Source: Streptosporangiales bacterium (lineage in GTDB: Bacteria > Actinomycetota > Actinomycetes > Streptosporangiales > WHST01). From it: a DNA stretch of 45,368 bases. Location of the stretch: assembly GCA_009379955.1 (NCBI GenBank), contig WHST01000044.1, forward strand, positions 1 to 45,368, read 5' to 3'. Both the position numbers and the translations under genes were made by a program. The notes under the pieces were generated by a model that did not search any database, was not told the origin of the DNA, and saw only the letters and a list, made by a program, of their open reading frames with translations. Shown one piece after another: positions 23,758-32,145 of this stretch. Within the stretch, counting starts at the first letter, position 1. The number at the start of each line of letters is the position of its first letter.

Positions 23758-24730
23758 ACTCGGCCTCATCCCGTCGAGCGTCGACGACACGGACGTGACG
23801 CAGACGCCTCTGCCGGGTGGCGTCTCCGCACGCATCCACCGGGTGTCGTGGCACGGAACGAGCATCGTCACGAAGCAGGCGCTCCCCAGACTGGCCGTGC
23901 AGGCCACGTGGACCGCCGACCCCGCTCGGGCCGGTCGCGAGGTGGCGTGCATCAGGGCGCTGGCACGCGGACTCGGTCGACCGTCCTGGCTCCCGACGGT
24001 GCTGCTGTACGACGAGGCGAACTGCGCGTACGTGATGGAGTCCGCGCCGGCCGGGGCGCGGAACTGGAAGGACACCCTCCTGAGCGGCGACGTCGACCTC
24101 GACGTCGTCCGGAGGTTCGCCGCGATCCTGGCGGCGATCCACGCCAGCCCGCTCGACCAAGACGAGCGGGCGCTCTTCGAGGACTCCGACGCGTTCGTCG
24201 AGCTGAGGATCGATCCCTTCTACCGAGCCACCGCCGACCGTCACCCCCGCCTGGCCGGCGTGATCAACTCCGCGGGTGCGCAGCTGCTCCAGAACCGCAC
24301 GGCCCTCGTGCACGGCGACTTCAGCCCGAAGAACATGCTCGTCTGGGACGACGGCCTCATCGTGCTGGACTACGAGGCCGCGCATCTGGGGGATCCCGCC
24401 TTCGACCTGGCGTTCATGCTCTGTCACCTCGCCCTCACCGCGCTGACGCTGCCCGAGAAGGCGCCGGAGATCCTGCATGCGAGCGACGCCTTCTGGACGC
24501 AGTACCTGTCGTCCACCGGTCGCGGCGATCTGGAGAGGCGCACGGCCCTCCACGTGGCCTGCCTGCTGCTCGCCCGCGTCGACGGCAAGTCGCCGGTCGA
24601 CCATCTTCCGGACGACGCGGCGACGACGGCCGTACGGAGCGTCGCCCTCGCACTCCTGGACCGGCCCGCCGGCACCCTGGAGGACGTCAACCGGTTGATC
24701 CTGACCGCCGCACGGGAGATGAGCTCATGA
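23672..24730 (+). CDS. APH-fold small-molecule kinase (phosphotransferase family)
   Basis: A 352-residue kinase of the aminoglycoside-phosphotransferase/choline-kinase fold. The N-lobe carries VTKQAL (ATP lysine) and the acidic partner in ARAGREVACIRAL. The catalytic loop is HGDFSPKNMLV and the metal-binding DxE is LDYEAAHLGDPAFDLAF. Such enzymes phosphorylate a hydroxyl of sugars, choline, amino acids or antibiotics. Inside a catabolic operon next to an enolase paralogue a metabolic kinase is far more likely than antibiotic resistance. ATG 23672 has GGAG at 23661-23664 (seven-base spacing) and overlaps the dehydrogenase by 86 bases; its stop overlaps the enolase ATG. Confidence 0.87.
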   Translation: MGNGVTTWPAHRREQAKYAPPHLIPRIRELGLIPSSVDDTDVTQTPLPGGVSARIHRVSWHGTSIVTKQALPRLAVQATWTADPARAGREVACIRALARGLGRPSWLPTVLLYDEANCAYVMESAPAGARNWKDTLLSGDVDLDVVRRFAAILAAIHASPLDQDERALFEDSDAFVELRIDPFYRATADRHPRLAGVINSAGAQLLQNRTALVHGDFSPKNMLVWDDGLIVLDYEAAHLGDPAFDLAFMLCHLALTALTLPEKAPEILHASDAFWTQYLSSTGRGDLERRTALHVACLLLARVDGKSPVDHLPDDAATTAVRSVALALLDRPAGTLEDVNRLILTAAREMSS

Positions 24731-26034
24731 CGACGATCCGCACGGTACGCGCACGCGAGGTGCTCGACTCTCGGGGACGTCCGACCGTCCAGGCCGACGT
24801 GCACCTCAGCGACGGAACGCTCGGGCGCGCGTCCGTGCCGAGCGGAGCGTCGACCGGACGGCACGAGGCCGTCGAGCTGCGCGACGGTGGATCCCGCTAC
24901 GGCGGTATGGGTGTCCTGAAAGCCGTCGAGTCCGTCGACGGCGCGATCTCCGATCGCCTCCGATCGGAGTCCGTCGACGACCCCGAGCGCCTCGACCGCG
25001 CGATGATCGAGGCCGACGGCACCGACGACAAGTCGGTCCTCGGGGCGAACGCGATCCTCGCGGTGTCGCTCGCGCTGGCCAGGGCCTGCGCGGCCCACCA
25101 GCGGCAACCGCTGTACCGGTACCTCTCCGCGGGAGCTCCCGTCACGCTGCCCCTCCCGATGACGAACATGATCTCGGGCGGCATGCACGCACGAAGCGCC
25201 ATGGACATCCAGGACGTCCTCGTCGTGCCGGTGGCGGCGCGGACCTACTCGCAGGCGCTCGAATGGATCTCGGATGTCTTCCGTTCACTCGGCGAGTTGC
25301 TGGACCAGGCGACCCTGTTGCCTTCTGGTGTCGCGGACGAAGGCGGCTACGGGCTGTCGGTGACGTCCGAGGAGGCACTCACACTCGTCACCGAGGCGAT
25401 CGCGTCGTCCGGGCACGAACCGGGGAACGACATCGCGATCGCCGTCGACATGGCGTCGTCCCGCCTCGTCGACTCCCGGGGTGGTTACCTGGTCGACGGG
25501 GACCGGCTGACCAGCGCCGAGATCGTCGACCGCGTCGTCTCCTGGACCGAGCGCTTCCCGATCATCTCCGTCGAGGACGTGCTGGACGAGGACGACTGGG
25601 ACGGCTGGGTCGCCGCGACCCAGCGGTTGAGCCACGTTCAGCTCGTCGGCGACGACCTCTTCACGACGAACGTGCGGCGCATTCAGCGCGGCCTCGATCT
25701 CGGCGTCGCCAACAGCGTCCTCGTCAAGGTCAACCAGATCGGAACGCTGACGGAGTCTCGCGCGGCCGTCGCCCTGGCACGAGAACACAGCTACAGCACC
25801 GTGATCTCGGCACGCTCCGGCGAGACCGAGGACGACTTCCTCGCGGACCTCGCCGTCGGCCTGGACGGCGGGCAGATCAAGATCGGCTCTCTCACCCGGT
25901 CGGAACGACTGTCGAAGTACAACCGCCTCCTCCAGATCGAGGAGGAGCTGGGCGAGTCCGCGACGCTCGCGCGCCCGTTCGCCGCTGCGCGTACGGCGGG
26001 AGCCGGCGCGGTCAACCCACGACGAAACGGCTGA
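24727..26034 (+). CDS. Enolase paralogue with substituted catalytic positions
   Basis: A 435-residue member of true enolase architecture, full length. Conserved elements are the SGASTG loop (residues 40-44), GGMH (H154), DEGG (E205), metal ligands D241, E283 and D309, VKVNQIGT with the catalytic base K334, and QIK (K385). Two positions that are nearly invariant in glycolytic enolase differ: the Glu of the IQEF motif is Asp (IQDV, D163), and the His of SHRSGETED is Ala (SARSGETED, A362). It is also placed in a catabolic operon beside a kinase, not with glycolytic genes. I infer a related beta-elimination on a phosphorylated hydroxy acid other than, or besides, 2-phosphoglycerate. The 3' end overlaps the convergent dehydratase gene by 23 bases. 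Confidence 0.9.
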   Translation: MTTIRTVRAREVLDSRGRPTVQADVHLSDGTLGRASVPSGASTGRHEAVELRDGGSRYGGMGVLKAVESVDGAISDRLRSESVDDPERLDRAMIEADGTDDKSVLGANAILAVSLALARACAAHQRQPLYRYLSAGAPVTLPLPMTNMISGGMHARSAMDIQDVLVVPVAARTYSQALEWISDVFRSLGELLDQATLLPSGVADEGGYGLSVTSEEALTLVTEAIASSGHEPGNDIAIAVDMASSRLVDSRGGYLVDGDRLTSAEIVDRVVSWTERFPIISVEDVLDEDDWDGWVAATQRLSHVQLVGDDLFTTNVRRIQRGLDLGVANSVLVKVNQIGTLTESRAAVALAREHSYSTVISARSGETEDDFLADLAVGLDGGQIKIGSLTRSERLSKYNRLLQIEEELGESATLARPFAAARTAGAGAVNPRRNG

Positions 26035-27166
26035 GAGCGTCCTCGTCGATCTCGATGCCGAGCCCGGGACCGGTCGGGACGGCGACGTATCCGTCCACGG
26101 CTCGGATCGGTTCGCGGCACAGTGTGTCGCGGATCGGGTTCGGCTGCTGGTGCAGCTCGAGCAGGGGAGACTGGTTGAGCGGTGTCGGCGTTCGGCTGTC
26201 GGGGAAGTCCCGCATCGTGGCGAGGAGGTGGAGCGCAGCCGCGAGTGCGATGGGGGTGCTCGACACCACGTGCGGGATGTAGTGGATGCCCCAGGCGTCG
26301 GCCAACGCAGCGATACGTCGGCATTCCGTGAAGCCACCGGCGTTGGCGAGATCCGGTTGGACGATGTCGACGGCCCCGCGAACCAGCAGGTCACGAAAGC
26401 CGAAGCGCGTCCACTCCACCTCGCCGCCGGCGATCGCAAGCCCGAGCGCGGACCGTAGCCGCACGTATCCGTCCAGGTCGGTGCACGGCACCGGTTCCTC
26501 GAACCAGACGACACCGAGGCGGTCCAGCTCCCGTCCGACGCGGAGCGCCGTGTGCACGTTGTACGCTTGGTTCGCGTCGGCCGCGATGACGAACTCGTCG
26601 CCGAGCGCCTCCCGGATGGCCGTGACACGACGGAGATCCTCACGCGGGTGGAGACCACCGATCTTCACCTTGAGCGCCGCGTACCCCTGCGCTCGGTACG
26701 CGAGTGCCTCTTCGACGGCTCGTTCGGGGACGGCCTCGTCCGCGAAGTAGTACGGCCCGCTGGCGTACGCCTGCACGCGATCGCGGTAGCGCGCGCCGAG
26801 CAGCCGCCACAGCGGGAGGCCCAACGCACGCGCCTTGATGTCCCACAGCGCCATGTCGACACCGCTCACAGCCTGCATGACCATGCCTTGGACACCGAAC
26901 GGACTGAAGGACCCGACGACCCGCTGCCACAACTCCTCGACGAGGAACGGATCCTTCCCGTGCAGCACCGGAGCCACCTCCTGAGCCAGCACGGTCGCGA
27001 CCGACCGTTGCGCAGGCCCGCCGCACTGCCCCCACCCGACCACCCCGTCGTCGGTCGTGATCTTCACGACGACCGCCACCCGGGTGGAGTTCATCCGTTG
27101 CGCATAGCCGTATGTCGTATCGAGCGGAGCGCTGAGCGTGAACGTCTCGACCTCGGCGATCCTCAC
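26012..27166 (-). CDS. Mandelate racemase/enolase-superfamily acid-sugar dehydratase
   Basis: A 384-residue enzyme with the MR-type active site complete: KVKIG (K166/K168), metal ligands D197 (AADANQ), E223 (WFEEP) and E249 (AGGEV), and the Asp/His dyad D267 and H299 (IPHVVSS). The spacing closely follows mandelate racemase. Members with KxK and a His general acid/base typically dehydrate acid sugars (mannonate, gluconate, fuconate, galactarate) to 2-keto-3-deoxy acids. The start is a GTG at 27166 behind a strong GGAGGAGG. It follows the uronate isomerase gene by 22 bases on the same strand, which suggests a hexonate or uronate-derived substrate. Exact specificity cannot be read. Confidence 0.9.
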   Translation of the reverse strand: MRIAEVETFTLSAPLDTTYGYAQRMNSTRVAVVVKITTDDGVVGWGQCGGPAQRSVATVLAQEVAPVLHGKDPFLVEELWQRVVGSFSPFGVQGMVMQAVSGVDMALWDIKARALGLPLWRLLGARYRDRVQAYASGPYYFADEAVPERAVEEALAYRAQGYAALKVKIGGLHPREDLRRVTAIREALGDEFVIAADANQAYNVHTALRVGRELDRLGVVWFEEPVPCTDLDGYVRLRSALGLAIAGGEVEWTRFGFRDLLVRGAVDIVQPDLANAGGFTECRRIAALADAWGIHYIPHVVSSTPIALAAALHLLATMRDFPDSRTPTPLNQSPLLELHQQPNPIRDTLCREPIRAVDGYVAVPTGPGLGIEIDEDALSRFVVG

Positions 27167-27188
27167 GGCTCCTCCTCCCGAGGTGGCG

Positions 27189-28589
27189 TCACGTCAGCTT
27201 GAAGATGCGCTTCGGGATCCGGTAGGCGAGATCCACGATCGTCTCGGCGGCCTCGTCCAGGGGCAGACGATGCTCGGCGACCAGCTTGGCGAGGAAGGCG
27301 GCGTCGACCCGGCGTGCGACCTCGTGCCGGACCGGGATCGAGCAGAAGGCTCGGGTGTCGTCCACGAAACCGGCGGTGTTGTAGAAGCCCGCCGTCTCGG
27401 TGACGGCCTCCCGGAACCGCCGCAACGCTTCCGGCGCATCCAGGAACCACCACGGCGCTCCCAGGTAGACCGCGGTGCAGCCGCCGGCGATCGGTGCCAG
27501 CTCGCGGTAACAGCTCGACTCGTCCAACGTGTACACCACGAGCGTGAACCGGGGATCGTTGCCGAACTCCTCCACCAGCGGACGCAACGCGTGCACGTAG
27601 CCCGTGGCCTGCGGGATGTCCCCGCCGGTGTCCCGGCCATGCGTCGCGTGCAGCCAGGTGTTGTGATTTCGCACCGCACCCGGATGCAGCTGCATGACCA
27701 TGCCGTCCTCGACGGACATCTGGGCGAACTCCATCAGCATGTGGCCCTGGAACGCCTCCGCATCGTCACTCGACGCCTCTCCGCGCAGACCCCGTTCGAA
27801 GAGGGCCGCGACGTCGGCGGGATCGAGTCTCCCGGTGCGAGCCGTCGGGTGACCATGGTCCGATGACGTCGCACCCGCCTTGACGAATGCCTCCCTGCGG
27901 CGACGGAGCGCGGTGAGATATCCCGCGAAGGTGGAGGTGTCCTCTCCCGCAATCTCGCCGAGCCGGGCGACGCGACCTGACCAACCTGCCCACTCCAGGT
28001 CCACTACGTCATCCGGACGGAACGTCGTGATGACACGCCTTCCCCACCCGTCCGAGGCGAGCGCCGCATGTGCGGCCAGGTCGTCGAGCGGCGACTCGGT
28101 GGTGGCCAGCACCTCGATGCCGAAACGCTCGAACATGGCACGCGGCCGGAAGCTCGACTCGGCCAACCGTGCGGTCAAGGCGTCGTAGACGTCGTCCGCG
28201 CTGCTCGGCCCCAACGGAGTCTCCACACCGAACACGTCGGTGAGTGTCCGCTCCAGCCACAGACGTGAGGGCGTACCTCTGAACAGGTGCCAGTTGTCTG
28301 CGAACGTCCGCCAGATCACCCGCCCATCGGTCTCGACCGGCTCTCCGGTGATGGTCGGCACCCCCAACCCGGCCGGCGGGATCCCCTGCGACAGCAGCAT
28401 CCGGGTCAGGTAGTGATCCGGGGCGATGATCAACCGCGCCGGGTCGGGAAACGACGCGTTGTCGGCGAGGATGGCCGGGTCGACGTGCCCGTGCGGGCAG
28501 ATCAGCGGCAGGTCACGAGCGTGGGAGAACAGCTCCCTGGCGATCCCACGCTGGGTGTGGTCCGCCGGGAACAGCAGGTCCGCGGACAT
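27189..28589 (-). CDS. uxaC: Uronate isomerase (glucuronate/galacturonate isomerase)
   Basis: A 466-residue amidohydrolase-fold enzyme of normal UxaC length. The metal-binding motif CPHGHVDP (H33, H35) follows DLPLI. Typical UxaC stretches are FADNWHLFRGTPSRLWL, ILA-type GIEVLATTESPLDDL, VITTFRPDDVVD, MQLHPGAVRNHN and FCSIPVRHEVARR. UxaC converts D-glucuronate to D-fructuronate or D-galacturonate to D-tagaturonate, the entry step of uronate catabolism. ATG 28589 is preferred over an upstream in-frame start at 28664 because the latter would overlap the operator at 28624-28637. First gene of the leftward unit controlled from the LacI intergenic region. Confidence 0.93.
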   Translation of the reverse strand: MSADLLFPADHTQRGIARELFSHARDLPLICPHGHVDPAILADNASFPDPARLIIAPDHYLTRMLLSQGIPPAGLGVPTITGEPVETDGRVIWRTFADNWHLFRGTPSRLWLERTLTDVFGVETPLGPSSADDVYDALTARLAESSFRPRAMFERFGIEVLATTESPLDDLAAHAALASDGWGRRVITTFRPDDVVDLEWAGWSGRVARLGEIAGEDTSTFAGYLTALRRRREAFVKAGATSSDHGHPTARTGRLDPADVAALFERGLRGEASSDDAEAFQGHMLMEFAQMSVEDGMVMQLHPGAVRNHNTWLHATHGRDTGGDIPQATGYVHALRPLVEEFGNDPRFTLVVYTLDESSCYRELAPIAGGCTAVYLGAPWWFLDAPEALRRFREAVTETAGFYNTAGFVDDTRAFCSIPVRHEVARRVDAAFLAKLVAEHRLPLDEAAETIVDLAYRIPKRIFKLT

Positions 28590-28623
28590 TCGACCCCTAC
28601 CCTTCTCCGGTGCAGGCGCGCGA

Positions 28624-28637
28624 TGCAAAGGCTTGCA
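28624..28637. promoter_or_regulatory. LacI-type operator O1 (uronate isomerase side)
   Basis: TGCAA-AGGC-TTGCA: a 14-bp inverted repeat with perfect five-base arms, 35 bases upstream of the uxaC ATG. It repeats exactly the arms and spacing of the site at 28774-28787. The position fits repression of the leftward isomerase/dehydratase unit. Confidence 0.7.
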
Positions 28638-28763
28638 GCGAGAGCAAATCATCAAACCCGTCACGTGGTCAACAGCCCGAACGTCTCGCGCAACATGTCG
28701 CTACATGCCCTGAAACCACTCATTTCGATGAGATCGACGACGGAGGGAGTGCTGACTCAGGTG

Positions 28764-28792
28764 TTGACATGACTGCAAGGGTTTGCACTAAT
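28764..28792 (+). promoter_or_regulatory. Promoter of the LacI regulator/importer operon
   Basis: A perfect -35 box TTGACA (28764-28769) and ACTAAT (28787-28792, four of six) are separated by 17 bases. The operator TGCAA-N4-TTGCA lies precisely between the two boxes, so a bound repressor would block RNA polymerase. The lacI-type GTG is at 28828. Confidence 0.65.
28774..28787. promoter_or_regulatory. LacI-type operator O2 (autoregulatory)
   Basis: TGCAA-GGGT-TTGCA: the same half-sites and the same four-base spacing as the site at 28624-28637, with centres 150 bp apart. It sits inside the promoter spacer upstream of the LacI-family gene, which implies autoregulation and control of the downstream importer and hydrolase-like genes. 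Confidence 0.75.
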
Positions 28793-28827
28793 AGCGAGAC
28801 GAGTCGGCCACGGCTGGGAGGTCACGC

Positions 28828-29880
28828 GTGCGGGCCACCATCCATGACGTCGCGGAGGCGTCGGGGGTGCACATCTCCACCGTCTCCCGCACCTTCTCCG
28901 CGCCGCATCTGGTGAAGGAGGAGACCCGGCATCGCGTCCTGCTCACGGCCGACAGCCTGGGTTACCGGCCCAATCGGGCAGCCAGCTCGCTGATCACCGG
29001 AAAGACGCACAACATCGCGTTGATCGTCGCGGACATCGCCAATCCGTTCTTCGCGCCGATGATCAAGGCGGCCGAGAGCCAGGCTCGTCTCCGCGACTAC
29101 AACATCTTCGTCGCGGAGACCGACGAGGATCCCGGGGTCGAGGAAGACCTCGCGCGCGCTCTGGCCAAACAGGTCGACGGCGTCCAGCTGTGCAGCCCGC
29201 GCATGAGCAACGTCCAGATCGAGAAGCTCTCCCAGGAGATGCCTGTCGTCGTCGTGAACCGCCTGGTCACGGGCCTGCCTTGCGTGCTCATGGACGTCGC
29301 GTCCGGTGCACGGAGTGCGCTCGAGCACCTCGCCGGACTCGGCCACCGCGACATCGCGTTGCTCGGTGGACCTCGTGGTTCCTGGACGAGTCGCGAGATC
29401 GGCAGGTCCGCCGCCGCGGCGGCGCGGAGGCTCGGGGTGACGCTCACCGTGCTCGGCCCCAACCCACCGACCGTCGAGGGCGGATACGCGAGCGCAGAGC
29501 GTGCCGTCCGTGAGGGCGTCACCGCCGTGCTCGCCTACAACGACCTCGTCGCGATCGGCTTGATCGAGGGACTGGAGGCACAACAGGTCGTGGTCCCCAC
29601 CGACGTGAGCGTCGTCGGCATCGACAACATCGAGATGGCCCAGCGGATTCGGCCCAAGCTCACGACGGTCGCCAATCCGACCTCGGCCGCCGGCCGGACC
29701 GCTGTCGACATGTTGCTCCAGCTGGGGGACGACCGTACGACGACCGCGCAGGTGACGCTTCAGACGGAGCTGATCGTCCGCGACTCGACCGGCCCCGGCC
29801 CGCACGCCAAGGAGCAGTCAGCAACGGAAGGTAGAGGTCGACGTCGGGGGCGCCGACGGACCGAGATGCGCAAGATGTAG
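28828..29880 (+). CDS. LacI-family transcriptional regulator
   Basis: A 350-residue repressor. The N-terminal HTH (ATIHDVAEASGVHISTVSR) and hinge (GYRPNRAASSLITGKT) are typical, followed by a periplasmic-binding-type effector domain (NIALIVADIANPFFAPMIK, AVLAYNDLVAIGLIEGL, VSVVGIDNIEMA). It probably senses a sugar, uronate or pathway intermediate. The two TGCAA-N4-TTGCA sites in its upstream region are the likely operators. The GTG at 28828 gives the standard LacI start. The importer gene begins only 20 bases after its stop, so regulator, transporter and hydrolase-like genes form one operon. Confidence 0.95.
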   Translation: MRATIHDVAEASGVHISTVSRTFSAPHLVKEETRHRVLLTADSLGYRPNRAASSLITGKTHNIALIVADIANPFFAPMIKAAESQARLRDYNIFVAETDEDPGVEEDLARALAKQVDGVQLCSPRMSNVQIEKLSQEMPVVVVNRLVTGLPCVLMDVASGARSALEHLAGLGHRDIALLGGPRGSWTSREIGRSAAAAARRLGVTLTVLGPNPPTVEGGYASAERAVREGVTAVLAYNDLVAIGLIEGLEAQQVVVPTDVSVVGIDNIEMAQRIRPKLTTVANPTSAAGRTAVDMLLQLGDDRTTTAQVTLQTELIVRDSTGPGPHAKEQSATEGRGRRRGRRRTEMRKM

Positions 29881-29900
29881 AGCAGCAGGAGGCACTGCCA

Positions 29901-31175
29901 ATGAAGACAAGGCCGCTTCTGGGGCTTCTCACGGCCCTCATCCTGGTGGCGTGCGGCGGATGCGCAGGCGAATCCGCCGATGCCGACGACCCCGTCACGT
30001 TGTTCCTTCCCACCGGCACCTTCGAGCGCTCGATGCTCCCCATCCTCGATGCGTTCACGAAGGAGACCGGCATCAAGGTGGAGCCGATCGCCGTCCCGGC
30101 CGAGGACGCACGGTCGCGCCAGGTGCTCGACATGAACACCGGCAAGGGCGACGTCGATCTGGTGCTGCTCGACGACACGGCCTGGATGGGCGAGGTGGTG
30201 CACAACCTCCAGCCGCTCGATGACCGCATCAAGAGCGACGACGTCAAGGTCGACGGCTACATCCCCGCGCTGCTCGACATCTTCGAGTCCGAGGGCAAGC
30301 AGTACGCCTTCCCGCTCGGGCTGAGCAGCCGTTCGCTGATCTATCGTGCGGACCTGTTCGAGAAGGAGGGACTCGAACCGCCGAAGACCTGGCAACAGTT
30401 CTACGACTACGCCGAACGCTTCACCAAGGGCGACATGTACGGCTTCGCCGGTCCGTGGGGCAGGACCACCACCTACGTGTCGGTGTGGCAGTTCATCGCC
30501 CGCAACTACGGGCTCGACGGGGTCATCGACGAGAAGGCCAAGAAGCCGCTGTTCAACTCCGAGGCAGGCATCGCCGCCGGCGAGCTCATGGTCGACCTCT
30601 ATCGCAAGAAGCTGATGCCGCCGGACTCCATCGAGTTCGACCACGATGCCACCGTGGGCGCGATGCGTAAGGGACGTGCCGCCATGGCAATTCTCCCGAG
30701 CACCTACATTCCGGAACTCAACAAGGAGGATGCGTCACCGTACGCGGGAGAGTTCAAGTACGCCCTCGCGCCCACCCTGAACTCCGGCATGGAGGACAGC
30801 TACGTCGTGACCGGCTGGGGATACGGGTTGTCCAAGATCTCCGACAACCAGGACAACGCCTGGGAACTGATGAAGTACCTCAACAAGAAGTTCCAGACTC
30901 CCGGTGACGACGCCACCAAGGAGCAACTCAGGAGTCCCAACTCCGAGGCGGCGTTCGCACACCCCATGGCCAAGGAGATCTTCCCTGACGGCCAGGAGAA
31001 ACTGGTCAAGGAGGCCCTCGGCCGGGGACACGCCAGACACGGCATCCCAGAATGGGTCGAGATCGAGAACCTGATCGCGGACGTGTTGTCGCGCGCATTC
31101 CTCGGGAAGACCACCGTTGCCAAGGGTTTCGCCGAGATCGATCCCAAGGTACGGAAGATCCTGGCGGAGTCGTGA
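29901..31175 (+). CDS. Sugar ABC transporter substrate-binding lipoprotein
   Basis: A 424-residue extracellular solute-binding protein (family 1). The signal peptide ends in a lipobox LVAC (C18). Characteristic segments are VTLFLPTGTFERSMLPILDAF, DVDLVLLDDTAWMGE, YAFPLGLSSRSLIYRADLFEK and AGELMVDLYRKKLMPP, ending with a conserved ALGRGHARHGIPEW stretch. It captures an oligosaccharide or glycoside for the two permeases that follow. ATG at 29901 behind GGAGG. Ligand not predictable; context suggests a uronic-acid-containing glycoside. Confidence 0.93.
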   Translation: MKTRPLLGLLTALILVACGGCAGESADADDPVTLFLPTGTFERSMLPILDAFTKETGIKVEPIAVPAEDARSRQVLDMNTGKGDVDLVLLDDTAWMGEVVHNLQPLDDRIKSDDVKVDGYIPALLDIFESEGKQYAFPLGLSSRSLIYRADLFEKEGLEPPKTWQQFYDYAERFTKGDMYGFAGPWGRTTTYVSVWQFIARNYGLDGVIDEKAKKPLFNSEAGIAAGELMVDLYRKKLMPPDSIEFDHDATVGAMRKGRAAMAILPSTYIPELNKEDASPYAGEFKYALAPTLNSGMEDSYVVTGWGYGLSKISDNQDNAWELMKYLNKKFQTPGDDATKEQLRSPNSEAAFAHPMAKEIFPDGQEKLVKEALGRGHARHGIPEWVEIENLIADVLSRAFLGKTTVAKGFAEIDPKVRKILAES

Positions 31176-31212
31176 GACGCGCCAGAGAGGTGGTGAGTGA
31201 CCGGAGTAGACG

Positions 31213-32145
31213 ATGACGGTGACCACCGACGCCGCTCGGAGAACCGAGGGCAGGTCGGTCTCTCCCAAGGTGCCATGGTGGCGGCACAAGAACACCCTTG
31301 CGTACGCTCTCGTCGCGGTACCACTCGTCGTTCTCGCCATCGCGCTGCTGCTCCCCGTGGGGTTCAACGCCTGGGTGAGCCTGCACTCGTGGTCACTGGT
31401 GGACCAAGGCGGGCCCAAGTTCATCGGCCTGGGCAACTACGAGCAGATCTTCACCGATCCTCGCTATCGCGGGACCGTGCTGCGGACCTTCGTCTTCGTC
31501 GTCGGCACCGTCGGAGTGCAGCTGATCGTCGGATTCGCCATGGCCCTGTTCCTCAACCGGCACTTCCGCACGCTCAAGGCGCTCCGCACCGTCCTCCTCC
31601 TTCCGATGATGGTGTCGGAGGTCGTGGTGGGGATGGCGTGGCGGTACATGTACGAGTACAGCGGCGGCGCCCTCAACTGGTTGCTGAGTCTGGTAGGACT
31701 CGGTCCGGTCCATTGGCTGGGACCGGACCTCGCCCTGCTCAGCATCATCTTCGCCGATGCGTGGTCCAACATCCCCTTCGTCACCCTGATCCTCTTCACC
31801 GCCCTGCAGACGGTACCCAGGGACATCCTCGACGCCGCCGCCGTCGACGGGGCTCAACGGTGGACCCGCCTCCGACACGTGATCATCCCCATGGTGCAAC
31901 CGGCGATCCTGGTCGTGCTGATGTTCCGCACGATGTTCGCCATCCGCGCCTTCACCCTCGTGTGGATCCTCACCGAAGGCGGGCCGGGCGGTACGACGAA
32001 CCTGATCGCCATCGACGTGTACAAGTCGGCCTTCAGCAACTACAACCTCGGGCTGGGCGGCGCCCTGTCCTGGGTGCTGGTCGCCATCAGCCTCGTCATC
32101 GCCATCCTCTACATCAGGTGGTTGAACCGTGAGCCGCTCTACTGA
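31213..32145 (+). CDS. Sugar ABC permease, MalF/UgpA-like
   Basis: A 310-residue permease with six hydrophobic segments and a charged N terminus. The ATPase-contacting EAA loop is visible as VPRDILDAAAVDGAQRWTR followed by LRHVIIPMVQPAI. LRTVLLLPMMVSEVVVGMAW and ILTEGGPGGTTNLIAIDVY are typical of CUT1 sugar importers. It pairs with the next gene product in the membrane. It starts 37 bases after the binding-protein gene. Confidence 0.93.
   Translation: MTVTTDAARRTEGRSVSPKVPWWRHKNTLAYALVAVPLVVLAIALLLPVGFNAWVSLHSWSLVDQGGPKFIGLGNYEQIFTDPRYRGTVLRTFVFVVGTVGVQLIVGFAMALFLNRHFRTLKALRTVLLLPMMVSEVVVGMAWRYMYEYSGGALNWLLSLVGLGPVHWLGPDLALLSIIFADAWSNIPFVTLILFTALQTVPRDILDAAAVDGAQRWTRLRHVIIPMVQPAILVVLMFRTMFAIRAFTLVWILTEGGPGGTTNLIAIDVYKSAFSNYNLGLGGALSWVLVAISLVIAILYIRWLNREPLY

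Noticed and set aside
23672-24730. Reading the APH-fold kinase as an antibiotic-resistance gene
   Set aside because: It is embedded with coupled start codons in a catabolic operon and has no resistance gene context.
24727-26034. Calling this the housekeeping glycolytic enolase
   Set aside because: Asp replaces the IQEF Glu and Ala replaces the SHRSGETED His, and the gene sits in a regulated catabolic operon.
28589-28664. Longer N terminus for the uronate isomerase (start at 28664)
   Set aside because: It would place the LacI-type operator at 28624-28637 inside the coding region, and the extra residues are unlike UxaC.
28590-28827. Possible tRNA, riboswitch or small ORF in the divergent intergenic region
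   Set aside because: No cloverleaf or known aptamer pattern is visible; the region is explained by two operators and promoters.
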